This document shows positions 6,359 to 11,342 of a stretch of DNA of 11,905 nucleotides, one piece after another. The stretch is from assembly GCA_964551295.1 (NCBI GenBank), contig CAZKDJ010000130.1, positions 1 to 11,905 on the forward strand, read 5' to 3'. The number at the start of each line of letters is the position of its first letter. Positions within the stretch are counted from its first letter, which is position 1. The translations under genes were made by a program, and so were the position numbers. The notes beneath the pieces are model-generated. The model did not search any database. It saw only the letters and a program-made list of their open reading frames with translations, and was not told the DNA's origin. This DNA is from JAFGED01 sp964551295. GTDB lineage: Bacteria > Chloroflexota > Anaerolineae > B4-G1.

Positions 6359-7758
6359 CGGCCTTCCACGACCCGGTAGAGCTTTTTATCTTTATCAGAA
6401 TCCCGTTGCAGGTAGCCAGCGTTGCTCAAGTCCTGAAGCCGCCTGTAGGTGTTGCTTTTATCTTGGCCCAAAGCCTCAGTAATTTCGACCAGCGATGCGG
6501 GTCCTGTCTCTACGAGTACGTCCAGGATCTCCCGCCGCCTCTCTGTCATCTCGAACTCGCCAACCACCCCATCGATCTGCCAGCATCCTGTCTCCCAGTC
6601 CATATGGAGACACAGCGATTGTTCTTCCACGTCGCGCCCGGTGACGAATAGCTCCGCTCCGGCCTTGCCCCGCTCGCGATAGAGCCCCCAGATGCAATCC
6701 GACACAGCGCCTTTAGCCGTCGATCCCAGGATATCCCCGACGGCGTCAGGGTTGGCCCCAAAGCCCTTGTTGTGATGATCAATCATTACAACCGCGCAGT
6801 TGTGTATGTGCGCCATCTCCTGAATCGGGGAAAGCGCTCGCGTCATTCTGTCGGCGTCGTTCTGGTCACCATAGACGGAACGGCTCAGTGTATCGATGAC
6901 GATCAAGCGATACTGCTTTTCCTCGATCAAGTGGACTAGGTGGCCAGTTCCACCTTTGTGGAGATCGCCGATCTTTTTCGCGAACTGACCAAGCACCAAA
7001 AAGTCAGCTGGGGGATCTGTCGGCCAGTGCTGCTTTTCCATACGCGCCCGTAGCCGACCGGGTGGATCCTCCAAGGCCAGGTAGAGCACCGGCCCGCTTT
7101 CCACGTTCTCACCCAACACGACGCCGCCGGTAGCTACTGCCTGGGCGATCTGCAAAGAGAGCCACGACTTGCCCAGCTTGGCCCTGCCGGCAAGCAGCGT
7201 CAGGCCGACCGGCAGAACGCCAGGAACCGCATAGATGGGCTCCGGCCAGTCCGTCGTCAGTATCTCCCTGGCAGAAAGCAAGGTGATCTTTCCGTTGTTC
7301 CTATTGGCTCTCCGGGTGACTGCCTTCACCGATTCCTCGGCCAGTTTGAGTGTGCCGTCAATGTCATCAGATCCGTTGTAGGCGACACGGGCGATGTCAC
7401 TGGCGACAGTGATCAGCTGCCGCTTGGTCGCCAGATCGACGACGATTTTGGCATACGATCCGACATTGATCGCGCTGGGCACGGCATTGACCAGGTGAGT
7501 GATGTAGGCTGCGCCCCCCGTCTCTCCCAGTTGCCCACGCTTCTCCAACTCGTCGCACAGAGTGACGAAATCAACCGGCGTGTCCTGTCGATGGAGTCTC
7601 AAGATCGTCTCATAGATCCAGCCGTTCTTCTGAATGTAAAAGTCATCCGCCTGCAAGGATGTGGAGACGCAGGAAACCGCCTCCGGATCGATGAGGAGGG
7701 AGCCCAAGAGAGCCTCCTCGGCCTCGACGTTGTGGGGGGTCATTTTATTTTGACTCAT
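6352..7758 (-). CDS. Replication protein: DnaB N-domain, RepA-like ATPase, winged helix
   Basis: 468 residues from ATG 7758, whose ATGA overlaps the stop of a leader ORF; an in-frame GTG at 7776 is less likely. Residues 8-120 match the DnaB N-terminal domain (PHNVEAEEALLGSLLIDPEAV, then DDFYIQKN and GGAAYITHLV). The middle is not the DnaB helicase core but a RepA/RSF1010-type AAA_25 ATPase: Walker A GRAKLGKS (191-198), ALEDP (228-232) with the catalytic-type Glu230, Walker B RLIVIDT (284-290), MIDHHNKG (325-332), GSTAKGAVSD (345-354) and FVTGRDV (371-377). Residues 403-465 form a winged helix (TERRREILDVLVETG, then SNTYRRLQDLSNAGYLQR). Predicted to load or unwind at the origin, with the N-domain perhaps contacting primase and the winged helix the adjacent iterons. 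It heads the operon with the small protein, recombinase and SMC-like gene. Expression is probably limited by the leader ORF and antisense RNA. Confidence 0.85.
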   Translation of the reverse strand: MSQNKMTPHNVEAEEALLGSLLIDPEAVSCVSTSLQADDFYIQKNGWIYETILRLHRQDTPVDFVTLCDELEKRGQLGETGGAAYITHLVNAVPSAINVGSYAKIVVDLATKRQLITVASDIARVAYNGSDDIDGTLKLAEESVKAVTRRANRNNGKITLLSAREILTTDWPEPIYAVPGVLPVGLTLLAGRAKLGKSWLSLQIAQAVATGGVVLGENVESGPVLYLALEDPPGRLRARMEKQHWPTDPPADFLVLGQFAKKIGDLHKGGTGHLVHLIEEKQYRLIVIDTLSRSVYGDQNDADRMTRALSPIQEMAHIHNCAVVMIDHHNKGFGANPDAVGDILGSTAKGAVSDCIWGLYRERGKAGAELFVTGRDVEEQSLCLHMDWETGCWQIDGVVGEFEMTERRREILDVLVETGPASLVEITEALGQDKSNTYRRLQDLSNAGYLQRDSDKDKKLYRVVEGRL

Positions 7759-7919
7759 AGCCCACCGCCTTTGCACGTCGGTTCTAGGAGCGCGTGAGCT
7801 CTTGACAGGGACGAGGAAAATTTGGTAGAATGAGAACAGGAAAGAGAGCTAGCCAATGCCTCTTCCGTTCTCGCCGCAAGCGCCTCTACGCTTGCGGCTT
7901 TTTTGCGTTTATCTCGCAT
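7755..7919 (-). CDS. Leader peptide ORF translationally coupled to rep
   Basis: 54 codons starting at ATG 7919, five bases after a perfect AAGGAGGT Shine-Dalgarno (7932-7925). The frame runs without a stop to TGA 7757-7755, which overlaps the rep start as ATGA. The peptide begins MRDKRKKAASVEALAA, then becomes Ser-rich and ends in KGGGL; I recognise no family. Rep itself has only a poor RBS, so the strong leader SD with the overlapping stop-start is best read as reinitiation coupling, as for the tap/repA leader of IncFII plasmids (established for that family). The plus-strand promoter, small RNA and terminator at 7802-7904 lie wholly inside this ORF and would block its translation by pairing with the mRNA. 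The peptide sequence may matter less than the act of translation. Confidence 0.7.
   Translation of the reverse strand: MRDKRKKAASVEALAARTEEALASSLSCSHSTKFSSSLSRAHALLEPTCKGGGL
7802..7831 (+). promoter_or_regulatory. Near-consensus sigma70 promoter for an antisense RNA
   Basis: Perfect TTGACA (7802-7807) and TAGAAT (7826-7831) are separated by 18 bases; predicted start near 7838. It fires away from rep, within the leader ORF, and no plus-strand gene follows before the terminator at 7873-7904, so its product is a short RNA. Among the plus-strand promoters I noticed in the window, this is the closest to consensus. Confidence 0.75.
7838..7904 (+). ncRNA. Candidate counter-transcribed copy-control RNA opposite the rep leader
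   Basis: About 67 nt between the promoter at 7802-7831 and the terminator tail at 7904. It would fold into two stem-loops. The 5' stem is GGAA plus GAG (7839-7842, 7844-7846) with CTCTTCC (7860-7866), one A bulged and a 13-base loop; the 3' stem is the terminator. GAGAAC and GTTCTC (7832-7837, 7867-7872) could extend the 5' stem if transcription starts earlier. It is fully complementary to the mRNA of the rep leader ORF. The arrangement corresponds to antisense regulators such as CopA or RNAI; no sequence relationship to them is claimed. Confidence 0.65.
7873..7904 (+). terminator. Strong intrinsic terminator of the antisense RNA
   Basis: GCCGCAAGCG (7873-7882) pairs perfectly with CGCTTGCGGC (7889-7898) over ten base pairs with a six-base loop, followed by six T (7899-7904). 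On the opposite strand there is no T tract, so it works only in the plus direction. Confidence 0.88.
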
Positions 7920-7941
7920 GCTTTACCTCCTTGGCGATATG

Positions 7942-7971
7942 AAAAAGCCGCTGCCCGGTGTAGGTAGCGGC
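7942..7971 (-). terminator. Terminator-like hairpin in the rep 5' leader
   Basis: On the minus strand GCCGCT (7971-7966) pairs with AGCGGC (7952-7947), followed by five T (7946-7942). Two further C-G pairs extend the stem past one A-C mismatch. It lies just upstream of the leader-ORF Shine-Dalgarno. It could end transcription from the gene at 8434-9573, or act as an attenuator if the rep promoter is further upstream. Confidence 0.45.
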
Positions 7972-8294
7972 CAAAAGCAAAAGAGCCGTCACCTTCGCCG
8001 GATGCACGAATGCCCTGATGTATAGGGGAGAGAGGCTCCTATACTATCTGGGTGCTCCAGTAGAAGATGCCGACTCTAGCTATGCCGGCAACCGTCGCTA
8101 CAGGTGGACATGGCCCAAATTCAGTGACCAATCCACCCCGTCATCGTCACGTTCGCACGAAAAAGGTCGTCTCAAAAAGGGTGCGGATCATATAATCCAC
8201 AAAGCGTCACGTTGTGTGCGTCATTTGGAGCGACGGGATATTCAGTTTACCTGCGCTGTTGACCTATGGTTACTAGGTGCTGCTAGGTACTATC

Positions 8295-8323
8295 AGGGTA
8301 CCAAATAGGACCATCGGTGTCAA
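8295..8323 (-). promoter_or_regulatory. Candidate promoter of the rep leader transcript
   Basis: On the minus strand a perfect TTGACA (8323-8318) is followed after 17 bases by TACCCT (8300-8295), with TGG directly before the -10 (extended -10 form). The -10 is poor, so confidence is limited. The start near 8288 would give a leader of about 370 bases before the leader ORF, passing the hairpin at 7942-7971. The tandem CTAGGT copies lie just downstream. Confidence 0.35.
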
Positions 8324-8433
8324 GATCTGACCACGTCTCACCGCCCCCTCAGTCATCCTTGCTTCTGCGCCCGGTTCGCACGGTCGGGGTAGGTGGATTA
8401 TGTGTTGGTAAGGTGCCAAAGCCGATCCCTCGA

Positions 8434-9573
8434 CTAGATGACCTGCCATTCCCAGTCACCGGCCTCCATCGCCTCCAGGCTGGTCAGGCGGACGTCGCCC
8501 CGGCCCGAGTACCTGTACCACAGCACGGGCTCCAGGATGGTCGCCTGCTTCTCGCGGTGCTCCTCGTTGAACAACACCAGGGCCAGCCGGCCCGCCAGGG
8601 CGAGCGCCTTCTCCCACTTGCCCAACATCCGCTCAGAGACCTCGCGCTGCACCTCCACCGGCCAGGCCACGCCGTCCATCGTCACCACCAGATCGGGCTC
8701 CGACCTGGCGCCCCACCGCTCGCCCGAGTCCGCCAGGATCGCCTGGGGATCATCGCTCACCACATAGCCTGCCTCTTGCAGGTGATCGCGCGCCTCCAGG
8801 ATGCCGACCCCGTGGGCGATGGAACGGTGCTTACGTGCCACCTCTGTGATCTCGGACTCTGCTGCATCGTGGCCAAAGGCCTCCCGGTACCAGACCCGGC
8901 CCAACTCGTTCAGCCGCACCAGCCGCCGGTTGCCGCCGGCCTTGAATTTCCAGTGGGCGGCCTTGCCCTGGCGCCGGCAATCGTCGATCACTCCCTGCTT
9001 GGTCAGCTTGCACAGCGCGTTGCGGACGCTGTTCTCCTGGCCCCATCCGGCATCGGCGACGCGCGCGATGATGCGCCAGGATCGGCCCAGTCCCTCGGCC
9101 CCCATCAGGCGCACGATCTCCTGTTGCATCGCGGAACGGATTACGGCTCGCTGTGCCGGGATCTCGGCGGCGACCGTCTGGGGTCGGCTGGCCAGCTGCC
9201 CGCGTAGATCCTCGATCTGGCTCTGCAGGTCGGCCTGCGTCCCTTTCCACCTCCCTTCTCGCCACCTCAAAGCATCCACCTTGAGCTGCTCCTGCCTCGC
9301 CGACTCTTTCAGGATGTAGACATCGTCGAACAACCAAAGCATGTGATAATAGAGCAGAGCATAGGCAATCTGGGCCAGAACCTGCCCGGCGTAGGGGCGG
9401 ACCGAGGGCTTGTAGACGCCGTGCAGTTGCGCGATCCAGCGATTGCGGTCTCGCTTCACGATATCAAAGTTTTCTATTGTCTCTCCCGCCTCTTTGCTCT
9501 TTCGGTACCAGGTGTTGATTACGGCGATAAAGTCATCCAATTGTCGCGTCGTCACGTGAGTGGTCTTGCTCAT
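8434..9573 (-). CDS. Winged-helix protein with nuclease-like C-terminal domain (replication-relaxation-like)
   Basis: 379 residues; ATG 9573 follows AGGGGG at about five bases. Residues 1-85 are helical (RQLDDFIAVINTWYRKSKE, then YALLYYHMLWLFDDVYIL); 86-130 look like a short coiled coil; 145-235 form a winged helix (QQEIVRLMGAEGLG, ENSVRNALCKLTKQGVIDDC); 250-355 form an alpha/beta domain with RSEPDLVV (290-297), WPVEVQREV (304-312) and GKWEKALA (318-325). The D294, E307-x-Q309 and K319 arrangement resembles a PD-(D/E)xK-type core, as in the replication-relaxation proteins of Gram-positive mobile elements (PF13814); I infer membership from pattern and context only. The downstream DnaB/RepA gene and upstream FtsK-like pump fit a role in replication initiation or DNA processing for transfer. 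Its start region overlaps the plus-strand promoter of the RNA at 9600-9718. Confidence 0.68.
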   Translation of the reverse strand: MSKTTHVTTRQLDDFIAVINTWYRKSKEAGETIENFDIVKRDRNRWIAQLHGVYKPSVRPYAGQVLAQIAYALLYYHMLWLFDDVYILKESARQEQLKVDALRWREGRWKGTQADLQSQIEDLRGQLASRPQTVAAEIPAQRAVIRSAMQQEIVRLMGAEGLGRSWRIIARVADAGWGQENSVRNALCKLTKQGVIDDCRRQGKAAHWKFKAGGNRRLVRLNELGRVWYREAFGHDAAESEITEVARKHRSIAHGVGILEARDHLQEAGYVVSDDPQAILADSGERWGARSEPDLVVTMDGVAWPVEVQREVSERMLGKWEKALALAGRLALVLFNEEHREKQATILEPVLWYRYSGRGDVRLTSLEAMEAGDWEWQVI

Positions 9574-9595
9574 CGAACCCCCTTTGTGGTATGAT
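9566..9595 (+). promoter_or_regulatory. Extended -10 promoter for the structured RNA at 9600-9718
   Basis: TGGTATGAT (9587-9595) is an extended -10 with five of six TATAAT matches. A partial -35, TTGCTC (9566-9571), lies 18 bases upstream inside the first codons of the minus-strand gene. The predicted start is near 9602. Confidence 0.5.
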
Positions 9596-9599
9596 ATGG

Positions 9600-9718
9600 G
9601 TAGTGGACTGCGGGAGGCTTGACGCCGCAGACGTACCGGGTCGACACGGCATCACGACCGTGTGGCCTGGGGTGACCGCGGCCACTACAGAGCCTCGGCA
9701 CGCCGCCGGGGCTTTTTT
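9600..9718 (+). ncRNA. Candidate structured small RNA, three-way junction plus terminator
   Basis: Between an extended -10 promoter and a good terminator lie nested helices. P1 is GTAGTGG (9600-9606) with CCACTAC (9682-9688) closing the molecule. P2 is CTGCGG (9608-9613) with CCGCAG (9625-9630). P3 is CCGGG (9636-9640) with CCTGG (9666-9670), then ACACGG (9644-9649) with CCGTGT (9658-9663). One pair in P3 and one in the terminator are G-U on this strand and would be A-C mismatches on the other, which favours the plus strand as the RNA. It is antisense to the leader of the gene at 8434-9573 and to any read-through from the ftsK-like gene. Unknown family. P1 may lose its first pairs if transcription starts at 9602. 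Confidence 0.5.
9691..9718 (+). terminator. Intrinsic terminator of the structured RNA
   Basis: AGCCTCGGC (9691-9699) pairs with GCCGGGGCT (9705-9713), nine pairs including one U-G, with a five-base loop, followed by a run of T (9713-9718). Confidence 0.8.
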
Positions 9719-9763
9719 CGTGCACCGGCAAACGGGTGAAATGGGAGGCGTCAGGTCCCTGTC

Positions 9764-9792
9764 GATTAAACGCAGAGGTCCTGCGTTTGATC
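9764..9792. repeat. Inverted repeat with 12-base arms, candidate operator or oriT element
   Basis: GATTAAACGCAG and CTGCGTTTGATC are inverted repeats with one mismatched position (T against G) and a five-base centre. It lies between the ftsK-like gene and the winged-helix gene, four bases from a second palindrome. Confidence 0.7.
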
Positions 9793-9796
9793 CCCA

Positions 9797-9810
9797 ATTC
9801 ACCGGTGAAT
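9797..9810. repeat. Perfect 14-base palindrome
   Basis: ATTCACCGGTGAAT is a perfect dyad, the size of a binding site for a dimeric regulator. It lies next to the 9764-9792 inverted repeat and 47 bases past the end of the ftsK-like gene. Confidence 0.7.
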
Positions 9811-9822
9811 CGGTGTGTGGAG

Positions 9823-9857
9823 GGGGGTACACAAGGGATGGCACAGTACATACCCCC
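9823..9857. repeat. Hairpin directly after the ftsK-like stop codon
   Basis: GGGGGTA (9823-9829) and TACCCCC (9851-9857) are inverted copies around a 21-base loop. There is no T tract in either direction, so it is not a standard intrinsic terminator. It may protect the mRNA end, pause transcription, or belong to the DNA-processing signals of this spacer. Confidence 0.5.
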
Positions 9858-11342
9858 TCACAACTTGCTCCGCTTTGATCCCTGCATCACCCTCGCTCCT
9901 CGCTGTGCAAGAAACGGTGGCAGCTCCAGCGTGTCATCCTGCGATGTGCCCCGTGTCACCACCTCAGGGGCCGTGTCACCGCGTGTCACCCGTGTCACCG
10001 TGTCACCGTTTTCCCGGCCCAGGGCCAGGCCTACGAGCTCGTCCGTGACCCGACGTGGATCGCTGCGGCTGGCCGGCGGCGTCAGCCACCCACGCGATTC
10101 CCACTGCTGGCCCAACTTGGTCAACTGCCGCTTGGAGATCCGGTCGCCAAAGACCTCGTACAGTTGATTGATGATGAAGGCACCGTCCAGGCGCTCGACT
10201 GCGTAGCGCACCAGGTCGGCCTCCACGTCGTCCAATACCGGTAACTGTGGAGCAGCCACCTGACCGACGAGGTCCTGCGCTGTCTCCGATTCCACCCGCA
10301 GCGTCTGCACCGTCTGCCACCCGCCGCCTGCGAAGGCCAGCGCCAGGCCGGGCCGATTCAACCCTTCCGCCCCCTTGCGGCCCAGGATCACGCGGCTCTC
10401 GACCTCGGTGCGGGTCTGGAAGGCAATAGCTGTGGGCAAGTTGGCCCGCACCTGGGGATCGATGACCTTGCTCGACGGCGATTGCGTGCCCAGGATCAAG
10501 GAGATGCCCATTGCACGTCCCTTGCGCGCGATCTCGACCAAGGTCTCCATTGCCGGTGTACGGGCAAAGTCGGCTGCTTCGTCAACGGCCAACAGGAGCA
10601 ACGGTAACTTGTCCCCCTCCGGCATCTCGCGCCAATCGGCCACGCCGGCCCGCGCCATCAGCGCCTGGCGGCGCAGCCGCTCCGCCTCCACGCGCTCGAT
10701 CAGGCAGGCGGCCGCGTCCAGGTCGTGAGCAATCGGAGCAAATAGGTGTGGCAGCCTGCGCCAATCCTGTCCAAAGTCCACCTGCTTGGTGTCCACGATG
10801 GCCGCCCGGAACTCGGCCGGTGCGTGCTTGGCTGCCAGTTGAACGACAATGGACTGCATCAGGTTCGTCTTGCCGCTTCCTGACGTGCCGCCGGTCAGGA
10901 TCGCCCGGTGCTCCCCGGCCAGGTCCAGGGTCACCACACCGCGCTTGGTGTGGCCCAGGATCACCTCGTAGGGCGCGTCCGTAACCTCACCCAGATCGAG
11001 GGGGATCGTCGCCGGCAACCGCTTGCGCTGCCGCTGCCCCGGCTCGCGGGCCACGGTGATGGCCAGACCGCCGCCGTCGCTGACGAATACGCGCCGGCCC
11101 TGCAATGCCGCACGCCACTGGCGCCACAGCTCGCGCTTCAGCCATTCCTCGCGTGGGATGCCGCCCAGACGCTGCATATCCAGAGCAAAGATACAGCGGT
11201 CGGGCAGCAGAAAGGCGTCGGCCACCGGCAGGATCGCACCTCCCTGCCGTGGACGTGATTTGAGCAAACCGCGCTGGCCCAGGGTGCCCACGATCTGCCG
11301 CCAGTAGACGACGATCTCGTCCGTTGGATTTCGTTCGTTCAT
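9858..11342 (-). CDS. FtsK/SpoIIIE/TraB-like DNA translocase
   Basis: 494 residues from ATG 11342, four bases after GGAGGAGG; the ATGA overlaps the upstream stop. Residues 1-145 are an N-terminal region without membrane helices. The motor has Walker A GGTSGSGKT (151-159), VDTKQVDF (183-190), Walker B LPLLLLAVDEA (247-257, D254/E255), IARKGRAMGISLI (271-283) and GTQSPSSKVI (285-294), all typical of FtsK-type hexameric pumps. Residues 370-425 look like a winged helix (LYEVFGDRISKRQLTKLGQQWESRGWL), comparable in position to FtsK-gamma or the DNA-recognition domain of TraB. The last 60 residues are low-complexity because five 8-base repeats are translated there. Much shorter than chromosomal FtsK, so a plasmid or ICE transfer or partition pump. 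Membrane contact may come from the TM protein encoded just upstream. Confidence 0.9.
   Translation of the reverse strand: MNERNPTDEIVVYWRQIVGTLGQRGLLKSRPRQGGAILPVADAFLLPDRCIFALDMQRLGGIPREEWLKRELWRQWRAALQGRRVFVSDGGGLAITVAREPGQRQRKRLPATIPLDLGEVTDAPYEVILGHTKRGVVTLDLAGEHRAILTGGTSGSGKTNLMQSIVVQLAAKHAPAEFRAAIVDTKQVDFGQDWRRLPHLFAPIAHDLDAAACLIERVEAERLRRQALMARAGVADWREMPEGDKLPLLLLAVDEAADFARTPAMETLVEIARKGRAMGISLILGTQSPSSKVIDPQVRANLPTAIAFQTRTEVESRVILGRKGAEGLNRPGLALAFAGGGWQTVQTLRVESETAQDLVGQVAAPQLPVLDDVEADLVRYAVERLDGAFIINQLYEVFGDRISKRQLTKLGQQWESRGWLTPPASRSDPRRVTDELVGLALGRENGDTVTRVTRGDTAPEVVTRGTSQDDTLELPPFLAQRGARVMQGSKRSKL
9953..10007. repeat. Five 8-base direct repeats (GTGTCACC) in the 3' end of the translocase gene
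   Basis: Exact GTGTCACC copies start at 9953, 9973, 9983, 9992 and 10000 (GGTGACAC on the coding strand). A degenerate copy is near 9931. Spacings of 20, 10, 9 and 8 bases break codon phase, so the DNA rather than the peptide seems to be repeated. Position and size resemble the TRS repeats in the clt locus near traB on Streptomyces plasmids, but the sequence differs. Confidence 0.65.

Larger units (their letters stand above)
7920..8433. other. Spacer between rep leader and the winged-helix gene; no protein gene seen
   Basis: 514 bases without a credible gene; an open frame at 8018-8308 on the plus strand has no RBS and an odd composition. Contents: the leader Shine-Dalgarno (7925-7932), the hairpin at 7942-7971, a nine-pair stem GTATAGGGG/CTCCTATAC with one G-T pair (8020-8028, 8036-8044), a TATAAT (8191-8196, plus) without a -35, direct CTAGGT copies ten bases apart (8273, 8283), and the candidate minus-strand promoter at 8295-8323. 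Probably the long 5' control region of the rep operon. Confidence 0.5.

Noticed and set aside
8191..8196. TATAAT on the plus strand as a promoter
   Set aside because: No -35 at a usable distance, no TG extension and no gene or terminator downstream on that strand.
8018..8308. Open frame of 96 codons on the plus strand upstream of the winged-helix gene end
   Set aside because: No RBS, start lies in a hairpin, no recognisable pattern; the stretch reads better as control region.
9797..9810. The ACCGGTGAA core also occurs within the Xer-like gene (near 1280), suggesting a shared regulator site
   Set aside because: The second occurrence is not palindromic over the full length and lies mid-gene; chance is likely.
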